Assembly (NCBI GenBank): GCA_964304625.1
Contig: OZ199840.1
Location: 6,634,001 to 6,698,000 of the forward strand
Direction of reading: 5' to 3'
DNA: 64,000 bases
DNA from: Kudoa neothunni
Taxonomy: Eukaryota; Cnidaria
Shown here: one piece after another, positions 49,457-60,111 of the stretch
Layout of the letters: each line of letters starts with the position of its first letter
Position numbering within the stretch: position 1 is the first letter of the stretch
Made by a program: the position numbers and the translations under genes
The notes under the pieces: model-generated
What the model was told of the DNA's origin: nothing
Seen by the model: the letters and a program-made list of their open reading frames with translations, nothing else
Databases searched by the model: none

Positions 49457-51903
49457 CCCTCCGAAGACGTTGGAGTCAATTTGATCCCAAAGTAAAATTA
49501 AAATCAATATTACTCTTTGTGCACCTTTTAAAATTTCTCGATTTCTTATCTATTTTCCTAAATTTGTGTACAGTATACAATGATAAAATTAGGGGAAAAA
49601 ATAATCACAATAATAATATGTAAAAAATTTTTACCTTCAGAGGACTTTTGGGGTCAAATTGACCCCAAGTTTTTATTATACGATATTATTATAACAAAAA
49701 TTTTAAAAACGGAAACGTGTTTATTTTGAATTCTATCGACTCATTTTTTGGTAAAATAATGATTAATATCACATTTAATCCGTGTTAATACCTTACTAAT
49801 AGTCTTGGATCCACTTCGCAAATTATCGTACAAACAATAACACTTCGCGTATAATATTTCAGTTGATAGATTGAAGATTAAACATTCCTCACGCAAAAAA
49901 ACAACTATATAAATTTGTAAAATTTTATTCGGAGTATCTAACTAATTTAACAATTCTTACATTTCTTTGATGAATGAATTGAGCAATAGTATTTATTTCA
50001 ACAGGAGCATTTGGTTTGAGTTTTTTTATCGGTTCCTCGAACACAATATTCACATCGACGTCTTTTTTCGGCAATTTGGAAAGTGTTAGTTGGGGTCCCT
50101 AAATGGGGTGATTTTGCTTTGACAATTTTCCCATTCTGTAAATTACGATCTATGAGAGGTTGATAGAGAGCTTGTGCGATTTCTTTTAAAATATACGACG
50201 TCTTCTAAATTTGCAATTGAAAATTATTTTATGTAATGAGAACGCATTTATAAGTGACAAATCTATCATATTGAAAAATACGATCATTGGCCACCTACGA
50301 GTGAATCGACGTGTCGAAACCGACGCCAACATACGATCGACAGTGTAGACCCCTCCTTTGGTTTTATTGTAATATGTGATAATTTCAGGTTTTTTTAGTA
50401 GAATCATTCATAATTTTTACATTATTAGTTCCCTTAGACAAAATTATAATACTCTTATTCTTTTTATTCACATAAGAGGTGAGCATGTTCTTTTGGAAAA
50501 ATACAAATGTGGTGCTGAAAAGACTTCTATTTTTAGACAGAAGAACACATGGAGGGAGCTCCCTCTTATTGTGCCTTACAGTCCCAAGATATGTTAATTG
50601 TTTTTCCAGCAGTTTAGACGCAAGAAAACCGAGGAAAAAAAGTTGTCAGCAACGATATTCCTCCCAGAGTTGAACAAAGGTTCCGACAGTGACAACACAA
50701 TATTATCCCCAACTTTTGTATTGCGTTGATTTGATGCCATATTTTGCCGGTTTGAGGGGCATACATTGTTTGAAGGGACACCTCCCTGTAAACGCAATTA
50801 ACTGTTCATCGATTGTCACATCCTCATTCGGCGAAAAATACTTCGGGAGTTCCCTTGACCAAATTTCCCATAATTTTCTTATAGGACAAAACTTATCCAT
50901 TTGTTTCCTTTCCGCCCTTGTAGAATAATTGTCAAAATAGAGACATCTTGTGATTTGCTTAAAGCGCGTCTTCGAAAAAATATTTCTGTATATCTCCATA
51001 CCTTCTGATAGACTGAATAATTCAGATAATGGCTCTTCACGGTCCTTGTGTAGAGCTAATAGAATGGGGATCCCCAAATAACCGTTCAATTCGATAGAAT
51101 CCATATCTATCCAGTCATCTTTCAAATAATGTTTCCCAAACAGATTTGTGCAATCGAGTATTTTTTACAGATAGTTTCTGAAAAAAATATGGAAAAACTG
51201 TCCAAAATATTATGAATCTGTTGGTAACAATATGCGGTAGGACCAGGAGGGGGATTCAAAATGTTTTCCGCCGAAGTGCGTTTTGTTTGGGGTATATTGG
51301 GGTCCCATGCAATTCCTGATTTACTAAGATTTGAGCTTGTGAATACTGTTGTCTCCATTGAATCGGATGAATCTACTGATGAATCCAAAAAGCAGTCGTC
51401 AGGTTCGCTTCCTGATGATTCAAATTCATTATTGAATTCGCTGTAATCACCCATCGACATTTGTTTAGTTAGAGTTTAACACGACGTGAAAATTAAAATT
51501 TGGGATAAAAAACCAACTTAAAAAGTATTACAGCCTAAGTGAAAATAAATAAGAATTGTTATTTTCGGGTATGTATTAAGTTATTGTTTACCTAAACTTA
51601 AAATAAAAATATTTTCCCCAGAAATTGACCCCAAATTATTATTTTAAACAATAAATTAGCTATTAAACAGTGGCTTACATTGTACGATCATTTACTAACA
51701 GCTTACGGATAACTACGTAAAAGATTTAACAAGATTAATTTTTATGTTTCACATTTTTTTACTGAAAAACTAGTCGATAGAAATCGAAAATATCCGAAAA
51801 TTGAATTGGTAACAATTTTTGTAATTAGTTTAGCAAATAATAATTTGGGGTCAAATTGATCCCAAAAGACCTCCGAAGATGTTTTTTTAGCGACTTTAGA
51901 AGG
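49457..51903 (-). mobile_element. piggyBac J, decayed, third catalytic Asp lost
   Basis: TTAA at 49453-49456 and 51904-51907; ends TTAACCCTCCGAAGACG and, reversed, TTAACCTTCTAAAGTCG. The palindrome GGGGTCAAATTGACCCC (49650-49666) has variants at 49470-49490 and 51845-51865. Minus-strand transposase: acidic N-terminus 51122-51460 (EFESSGSEPDDCFLDSS), core 50703-51125 with TIDEQLIAFTGRCPF (first Asp), IVADNFFSSVFL (second), and 50186-50407 with NKTKGGVYTVDRM, where Tyr replaces the third catalytic Asp. Frames are broken between pieces. The C-terminal tail near 50100 is poor. Confidence 0.88.
49470..49668. repeat. Paired terminal modules of piggyBac J
   Basis: TTGGAGTCAATTTGATCCCAA is the outer copy (split here as TTGGAGTCAA and TTTGATCCCAA), and the inner copy, 178 bp further in, is the perfect palindrome GGGGTCAAATTGACCCC. 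Confidence 0.6.
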
Positions 51904-51907
51904 TTAA

Positions 51908-52479
51908 TAAAGAATTAGTGATAAATTTTATATAATATAATGTTAAACCAACCGGTAAAATAGTAAAACGCCTTAGACATAAAAACATCTTTATTTATAA
52001 ATTCTCCTCAAAAATTAAGTACGTTATAGCATCTAAGGCCTAAGATGTAATCGTTAATTTTATAAATATGAAAAAAGAGTGAACGTCAAATTAGAAGAAC
52101 ATATACACTTAAAAATGAAGTGCAGAGTGTAATATATATTTAATATTACATTATTAAATTCCTATATATGTTACTTCTTTTATTTTGTATAATTAACTTT
52201 CGTTAAGAGTGTTTCTCTAAAAATTTAATGATAAATGCTTATAATTTTTTTATAATTCAAATAAATTAACCAACAAATATATAAACTACAAAAAGTGATA
52301 ATTTGTTGTAACTTTTTTTTTGAAAGGTTCATAATCGGTATACCAAAAATGATAGAGAAGATAATTTATAATAAGATGCGTAAGGTTTAATTAAACGTCT
52401 GAGTCGTATAATTTTGGAACGACCCATTCCAGAAAATGTTATTAAGGTGTATAATAAATGTAGAAGTTAATGTGTGCAC
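51908..52479. other. Gene-free stretch
   Basis: AT-rich spacer between piggyBac J and the hAT element. Its last 8 bases (GTGTGCAC) are the hAT target copy. Confidence 0.5.
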
Positions 52480-55400
52480 TAGGGGTTAAGATCGGCTCGG
52501 TTTTTAAAATCTATTTTTTAATTGATATAATTTAGCTTCTATTATCAGTTGATGCTGAATTTTAGACAAAGAATCACAAAAATAAGTAATCAATCACATT
52601 TTTACATATTTTTAGTGATAGTAAAGTATGCGGAACCTAAAAAACATCCCCTTATGCATGTTCTTTCGCATTTCTTTTTTCACGATTCTTGATAATAAAA
52701 TAAAAGAATATGAAATCCACAAATTTAGCTGAAAATAACTTCAAGATTTTGAGAATTATTCATCCGAATGTGGTCGGATACACGTGTATTCTCCATCTTT
52801 TTTTCGACAAACATTGAATTTTTATGTTCCTATCTTAGTTATTAACTCAAAAGTTATTTATTATTACCATTTAGATTTTTAGCTTTTGATATCTAACAAT
52901 TTTGTATAAACTAACTTGGAAAATAAACTACTTGCAAATTTCAAATATCTGTCATTGTAGTAAGATTTTTGTTAGTTTATAATTTTTTAGATTAAATTTT
53001 TTTAAAGAAATTAAGAATTTATTTAATTTTTATTATTAAAATTCAGAAACCTAATTTTTAAAAATGATGATATTAACTTTTTTTGCCTTGCAGTGTTTGT
53101 ATAATATTAAAAAAAATTATTAAGCGATATTTTTATTGTTTTTTAAGTTTTTTTATATGTCAAAGTTTGGTAACAAAAAATTCTCCCAAATATACGAATT
53201 GAGAATATTGGGAGATGTACAAATACATGTGTTAACTAAAGTTATTTATATCGATACACATATAATTGACTAAAACTGATATATTTATAGAAAAATCAAT
53301 TCTTTGAAGGTATAATAACAACTTTTTTACGTTTGTTGAATGTTAGAATAAACACACACGTAAAATTTCCTCTAATAAAGTAATAACATCATATAATCGA
53401 CCTCAAGCTATTTACCTTTTAAAATTAAATGCTTATCTTAAATATAGTGTTGATTTATTTTTAAAAAATTTATCAGTTCTGTTGGAGATTATAACTAATA
53501 TATAAATTAACGGCGGTTTCACCGCCTTTTTAAGTAAGCTCTATTATGTTTTACTGTCGGACCTGAACGAGCCGCGTGTGTGTTTATTCTAAGTCTGAGT
53601 GAGCGTGAAAGAAAACACAAGTTATAAGAAAATGCATTTTGAGAGCACGCAGTTAAGTTCTTGTTTAAAACCATTCATATTTAAAAACCAATAAAAACAT
53701 GTATAGATAAATTTGTGGATTTCATATTCTTTTATTTTATTATCAAGAATCGTGAAAAAAATGCGTAAGAGGACGTTTTTTAGGTGCCGCATACTTTACT
53801 ATTACTAAAAATGTGATTGATGCAGTATTTAAAAAAAAATAAACGCGTTTTTAAAATATTAAAGGGGTAACAAAATTTTTTGATAGTGGCATGTGATTTA
53901 ATAGCGAATAAGTTTTTTTTGTTCATCATTACGGTGATGGTATCTGCTACTTGGAGCTATTTCGTTAAGCTTGGTAATGAAAAAGCAAAATGTAACAAAT
54001 GTGATGCAGTACTTATGTGCAAAAAAAGTTCGAATAGTACATTGCATGCACACGCTAAATTACATGGGATTGATTCGAAAAATAAGTTGCTGCAATCGCT
54101 GATATTTTTCTATTGAAATTTAGAAACATACAAATAAAACCCGTTATTGAAAGTTTTGCGAGAAAAAGTCCTTGGGATTTTTACCTGGATAGTGATATTG
54201 ACAAAATTGCAAAAAGTACCACCATAAGACGATTGTTGAAAAAAGTTCATAATAAAGAAATCCGAGTATCCTATGATGAAATTTTCGATTCTTGCGTAAA
54301 AGTAGAAGCATCTATGATGAGCAAGATAAAAAAATTTTTCCGGTGCCAATTCAAGATCTGCGCTCTGTTCTGATGAGTGGACGTCATGGTCTAAACAATG
54401 ATTTCTTAATATTCAAGCATATTTCGAAGGCAAAAAAATTTCGCTCGGGGTTATTAGAGTCACCGAAAGATGTACAGGCGTAGAATTGGCGTCCTTAATC
54501 AAAAACCAACTATCGAAATTTGACGTTACGTCCTTATTTACGTGTACCGATGGAGCGTCAAACATGGCAAAATGCACTTTTGAATTGGGTTTTCAGCAGA
54601 TAAAGTGCATGCTACACGGAATAAATTTAGGTAATTGAATTGTTAATTGACAAACCTACATTAACGTATAGCCAGCAGCAAAAAAATATCGAAACTATAA
54701 CTGACGAGCCGGAGTTTGATGAGCAAGAATTTGTCCTTGTGCCAAGTTTCTTAGATATTTTATCTCGGATGAGGTCAGTTGTCAGTTACTTTTCAAGATC
54801 TGGATTGGCCTCAGACGCATTGAGAAAATCATGTGAAAGAAAAGGCATTAAATACCTATCAATGAATATCAATTGTGTGACACGATGGTCAAGTTGTTAC
54901 GATATGTTAGTTAAATTTGTGAAGATGTTCGAGGCCATTGAAGACGCTTACATGATTTTAGAAAAGGATTTACTTATCGATAAAGATATTGTAAAAATGA
55001 CTGAGTGTTAAGGAATTAACATCATGTCTGGAAATTGTGCATCGCGCCGTTCTCAAACTTTCAGAGCCACAAATAAATCTTGCACAATGTGACTTCATAC
55101 TAACCAACACAATTGAGGATCTCTCTCTTATTGACGGAACAATTTCAGAAAATTTAAAAATGAAATTTATCGAACGCTGCTTTGAACGACGCACCATTTA
55201 GTCTGACATATTTATATTTTTGAGTTTCGATTCAAACATTTGTGAAAAGAGTTTATTCTACAGAAGACCGTCAAATTTTGAGCTACAAGAAGCAATTAAT
55301 TTCATTGAACCGAATGATCAAATCCACAACCATGAACCTTCGGAAGCTGAAGTGGATTTAGACGATTTGATAAATTACGCGGCCAGACCGAAAAAGTCAA

Positions 55401-55910
55401 AATATTGTTCGGATTCCAACGGAATTACCAATTTTATTAATCACGGTGTGATGTCAGATCGTTTAGAGAGGGTTCGTAAAACTCTCTCTACCATAAGGCC
55501 TACAAGTATTGACTCAGAAAGATGTTTTTCCCTATGCAACCGTGTTATTTCCCCCTTGAGAACAAAACTGAGTGATTCGAAGTTTGAGACAATTGTTTTT
55601 ATTTATGAAAATAGAAATAATTAAATTGAAATTTGAATTATAGAATTTTTTATAGTGCGTTTGAAAAAATTTTAGCTTAAAATATATATAATCGTTTTCA
55701 AAGGTGATTACAAACAATGTTAAATAATAAAATTAATCCTATTCTAAAATAATTAAAAATTTGGGTTGAAAAAGTATGTTTAAACAAAGAGTGACTAAAA
55801 CAAGATTTAATTCCATCACATATTTAAATTTTTTTTTGCTTGCACAAAAATTTCCAATGATGATTGAGAAAATTATTTACAAAACCGAAACCGAACCGTC
55901 TTAACCCCTA
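52480..55910 (+). mobile_element. hAT element with BED finger transposase, decayed
   Basis: Ends TAGGGGTTAAGATCGG (left) and TAGGGGTTAAGACGG (right, reversed) are flanked by a perfect 8-bp duplication GTGTGCAC (52472-52479 and 55911-55918). TAGGG ends plus 8 bp define hAT. The plus-strand transposase: BED zinc finger 53945-54090 (TWSYFVKL ... CNKCDAVLMCKKSS ... LHAHAKLH), middle region 54113-54640 with ELASLIKNQLSKFDVTSLF and TDGASNMAKC, 54640-55011 with VTRWSSCYDML, and the dimerisation domain to 55621 (IRPTSIDSERCFSLCNRVIS, LSDSKFETIVFIYEN). Frame breaks near 54118, 54360, 54480, 54640, 55010 and 55200 make it inactive. Between left end and BED finger lies a foldback repeat. The intact target duplication suggests it is not very old. 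Confidence 0.92.
52590..53820. repeat. Foldback repeat inside the hAT element
   Basis: Arms 52590-52728 and 53709-53820 are inverted copies (GTAAAGTATGCGG, ACCTAAAAAAC, CACGATTCTTGATAATAAAA, GAATATGAAATCCAC), about 85 percent alike by eye, around a spacer of nearly 1 kb. The spacer is the repeat also found inverted at 35628-36447. Either a separate foldback element inserted in the hAT 5' region or an unusual hAT subterminal repeat. Confidence 0.7.
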
Positions 55911-55918
55911 GTGTGCAC

Positions 55919-56172
55919 AATAAGGTGGGGTTTCACTGGTTCTTGGAAACTTAACGAAGATTTCACGTGTGCCGACGGTGTTGTATTCGGGATTTTGCAC
56001 CAAAATTAGACGTTACCATAATTAGCTGAATATTTCCTCTCGGTATTCCTTTATTTTATTATGAACATTCGTGAAAGAATCGACGAAAAAAAATGATGCG
56101 CAAAAGGGGTGTTTTTCGGAGCCACATCCTACCCTATTACCCAATCATATTGACTGGAAGACGAATCCTCAA
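55919..56172. repeat. Spacer with a third, diverged foldback arm
   Basis: 56045-56135 resembles the right arm of the foldback: ATTCCTTTATTTTATTATGA, then GTGAAAGAATCG, ATGCGCAAAAGG, TGTTTTTCGGAGCCACAT and a CCTA-TTAC run. It lies between the hAT target copy and piggyBac K. No gene. Confidence 0.5.
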
Positions 56173-56176
56173 TTAA

Positions 56177-58590
56177 CCCATATAGACTCGGTACCCTTTG
56201 TCCTTAAGTTACAGAGCTATAATTTTGTATATACTCTCAAAATACATTTGTGAATTATATATTTTAAAATAAAAAAAATATCTTTGTTTTAACATACTCT
56301 TTAACATGTTGCGTTAACGCAACATATAATCTACAGCGACCATAGGGATTAATGGATTAAATTTATTTATAATCGTATACATAACTTTGTTTTGAAAAAA
56401 ACAAGCATGAAAATAATAAAATAATTGAGTGTAAGGTACCAGTTAATGAAGTTTGTTAAAACAAGTAGGGTGACATGGCAAACAGCAACCACGACAAACA
56501 AACACAGTATTGGACTTGCAAATTTTGCATCTTGCTCTTTTTTCATCCGTACGTCGCTCAATAGTTTTATCGCTACATAAATTGCGTGTAAATTGGAAAG
56601 ATACTGAGGATATGCGTTTTCTTGTTGTATCGAATTTGACAGTTAAAAGTTTTGACACAAGCGTTCTTCGAAACATAAGGGAATCCCCAGTATCAGGATG
56701 GAGCAATTTAAATATTTTTTGTGAATTGGAAACTGCCATATCGATATAATTGCAAAATATATTCCAATACCACTTTTTTCCAGCTATTGAAATTCTGTAG
56801 GTGGCAATAGCTGAATCGAGGGAATCGACGCCACCCATATAACGGTTATAGCTGGCAACAACGTTTGGCATTGGAATATACACATCTCTTTTATTACCCT
56901 TAGAATACCTTCTGGCATTCTTTATTGGTTCAATTTGATCAAAATTTGTCCCTATAATAACTGGCCTGGTATCATTCCATTTAACCAGCATCACTTTGTT
57001 GGCATTGTATGATTCAAAAAAACCACGATTTTCTTTTTTGAAAACTGTATCGCATGTAAATGGACACTTCAGGGTCCTATTTTGTCGAACCGTTCCGGTG
57101 GCTTTTACGTTTAAAGAAGACAAATAGTTTAAAAGTCCCACTGAAGTGAAGAAATTGTCGAAATAAAACTCGTGGAGTCTAGGATATTCGACCAATTTCA
57201 CAAAGTTTTTTACGACACTACCACCTAACCCTAATTTCTTATCTATGTTTGTTCCTTTTCCACAATAAATGTCTGTGGAGAAGACATAGCCATCGTACGA
57301 ACATAGACACCAACATTTAAAACCAAATTTGATTGGTTTACCTTTTATATACATTTTTGCGGAATGATGTCCAAAATAAGGTATCATTTGTTCGTCGATG
57401 GAAAGACATCTCGAAAAGTAACCGAATCGTTGAAAGTTTTTGTTCAAGATGTTCATATAATTTCTAACCTTAAAAAAGCGATCATTTTTATATGCATCAT
57501 CAGAAAGTAAATTATTGTCGCATAAGTGAATATATTTTTTTATTTGTGTGAATCTTTTGTAGGACATACATTTCTTTACTGCTTCAACACCGCAATCCAT
57601 ACCTTCTTCCCAATACATTCGTTGTCTTGGAAGATGGTTATAACCACTCAATATCAAAATTCCAATAAAATTCATCAATTCATTTTTTTCAATGTCAAAA
57701 TCAATCTCGTTATTTTGACCGGCATATGTGACACTTTCTTTAATAATCAAATTTAAGACATTGGAATCAAAGAACAATTCAAAAATCTCGCGTTCATCCA
57801 TTGCAACAATCGTGGGTTCAAATTTATCCAAGTAAAAGTCACAACCATCTAATAAAATACTTAAGATTATGTATAAAAACCCTTTCGTTTATACCTTCCA
57901 GAGAAATATCTGGATCCCTATTGGATACAGATCTGTTTGAGTAATCATTAAGCTCCCAACAGAATAATTCGTCTTCAATATCGTCAAAATCTTTATTAAT
58001 TACTTCCACTTGACATGATATTTCTTTGTTGAGTTGATTATCGCTGAAAGTATTCGTGTCTTCGTCATTTGTACTTTCGTTATCAGTTACAACATCAACC
58101 CTTTCTGGAGGAATAATAACTATATCGATCAGATTTTCATCCGCATTTTCTTCGATTTCATTTATTACGTCAAGGTATAGATTATAGCGCTTGTTCTCCA
58201 TTTTATGACAAAATTGTCGCCGTAGATTATATGTTGCGTTCGCGCAACAAAAATTGATCCTTATATTAAACTTTGAAGGAAACTTTTTAGATCGCTTCTT
58301 TCATTTTAAGGACAATTATCATATCATGATCTAATTATTTTTAAATTATTGGCATCATTGAGTTTAACGCTATGAAATAAACGGAAGAATATGAAAACAC
58401 TTCAATGATGACCTTTCGCACATTTAATTATAGTCACATTTTAAATTGCAGAAGTTATTTTTTTCTAAAAATAAAAATTTATGTATTCTTCTAAATAATT
58501 AAATCAATTTTGTGTCATCGTACCCACTAACGTATGAGAAAAATAACAACAAAGTTTTGTTGCGTTATTGCAACATATAGTCTATACGGG
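56177..58590 (-). mobile_element. piggyBac K, nearly intact transposase
   Basis: TTAA at 56173-56176 and 58591-58594; ends TTAACCCATATAGACTCGG and, reversed, TTAACCCGTATAGACTATA. Palindromes GTTGCGTTAACGCAAC (56309-56324), GTTGCGTTCGCGCAAC (58232-58247) and GTTGCGTTATTGCAAC (58559-58574). The transposase is in two frames: 57839-58201 (acidic N-terminus from MENKRYNLYLDV) and 56443-57831 (462 codons). All three Asp are present: LSIDEQMIPYFGHH, YFDNFFTSVGLL, MGGVDSLDSAI. The C-terminus is Cys/His-rich (RCKICKSNTVFVCRGCC ... CHPTCF). One frame break near 57850 separates the parts. It belongs with H in a distinct family (same palindrome core, same tail), clearly apart from the GGGGTC families. 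Confidence 0.94.
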
Positions 58591-58594
58591 TTAA

Positions 58595-59041
58595 TTTTTC
58601 GGCGTCGTCGAACATATTTCAAAAATCATTTAAATAAAGGGGTATATAATTAAGCATAGATAAAAAATATACTTTAGTATCAATAAAAATTTAAATTAGC
58701 GAAACACGCTGTGCTTTCCCGACAACTCTGAATGGATTAATTTTCGTCAATCTTCTATCGGCACGTAAAAACCATAACACTTCTTTTTTATTATTAAACT
58801 TAAAATAATTGATATTTTAACCATATAAACTCATATATAAGCAGTTTAAAAAGATTATAATATTGATCTGGTGGTAAAATTAGATATATTATAAGGCGAC
58901 ATATTTTAAAATTCGTATTTTTACAATAATACGGCATCATATTCAATTTATTCTTATCCTTCTTAAACTCTAATATATTATAAAAAGATTGAATAAATTT
59001 CATGACGCCCATATAAATGTGTCAAGAATTATAAGCAAAAG
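58595..59041. other. Gene-free stretch
   Basis: AT-rich, nothing recognised. Confidence 0.5.
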
Positions 59042-59049
59042 TATCATAT

Positions 59050-59090
59050 TGGGGTGTCCAATATACCCCGCATCGGACAGGAGGGGTTAA
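59050..59090. mobile_element. Orphan piggyBac right end
   Basis: GGGGTGTCCAATATACCCC palindrome, CGCATCGGACAGGAGG, then GGTTAA. The order and the CCCCGCATCG block match the right end of piggyBac G (39762-39785), so probably the same family. No left end or transposase was found. Confidence 0.5.
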
Positions 59091-60111
59091 TATAAAAATT
59101 GAAAAACGTTGACATTAACGTTTAATTTCGTTCAACCCCTCTAACATTAAAATCGCCAAATAAAGATTATACACTTTGATTTGGAGATATTGTTAAATTT
59201 AATGATGACTAAAATTAATGCGCAATACCCACCTACTCAATAACCGTTGTTGACTGCAATTGCTGTACAGCATTTTTTCCTCCACATTATCGCGCGCGCG
59301 ATCATAGAAATTACGAACTACCCGTCACCCATTGTATTATAATTTATCTGTTATCCACATTGTATCTATCGTTTTTACACAACTGCATAAAAGTGGTTAC
59401 CTACTCTACGCCTCTTTTATTGCTTAGAATAATTAACTATAACAAAAAAATTCATACTGATTATTACTAATACACATGCGAACATATATTACCAATCAGA
59501 AAATACACACAAAATTTTTTAAGGAAATCGTAATCTTTAGAAATCAATAAACAAAATAATGTTTCTAATTAAGATCAAAATGCCAACGATTCCATTTAAT
59601 AAGAATGGATTAATGAATAATGCTAACCATAGACTTTTACAACAAAAAAATAAATTATTCTATATCCCCCAATAAAAAAGAAATTTCCATCACAATATTA
59701 AGAATTACGCGCACGCAGTGAAATTTGGGTAGAAGCCACAAGTAACATTATTCCCCATCACTTCAATCAAAATAGAAATATTATCTATTTTGTATATTTT
59801 TAAGAATATCCACATGTATTATAACTAAATATAATGTTCGTTATTGTGATTTACCATCTATTTGATTCTCGATTCAATTTGCACGCGTTGCGCATGCATC
59901 CAAACATCAAATAGACTTGTTCCCACTCAATCATTCAACGATTATAAAACTAAGCTAAATATTAAATCAAACAATAATTCTCTAGCGCTGCTGCAAATAT
60001 TGATTTTTTAAGCATTTAATAATCGTTTTCCTGCATTTCTCTATCGCGCAGGCGCGGCTACACATATTGTTGCTTGTACATTCCTCCGCTTGGTATTTTT
60101 AACAGTGCATT
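59091..60111. other. Intergenic, 5' flank of SF3A1
   Basis: About 1 kb, slightly less AT-rich near 59290 (GCGCGCGCGATC) and near 60050, with several GCGCATGC/GCGCAGGCGC words close to the start codon. Promoter of SF3A1 expected here; no element seen. Confidence 0.5.
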
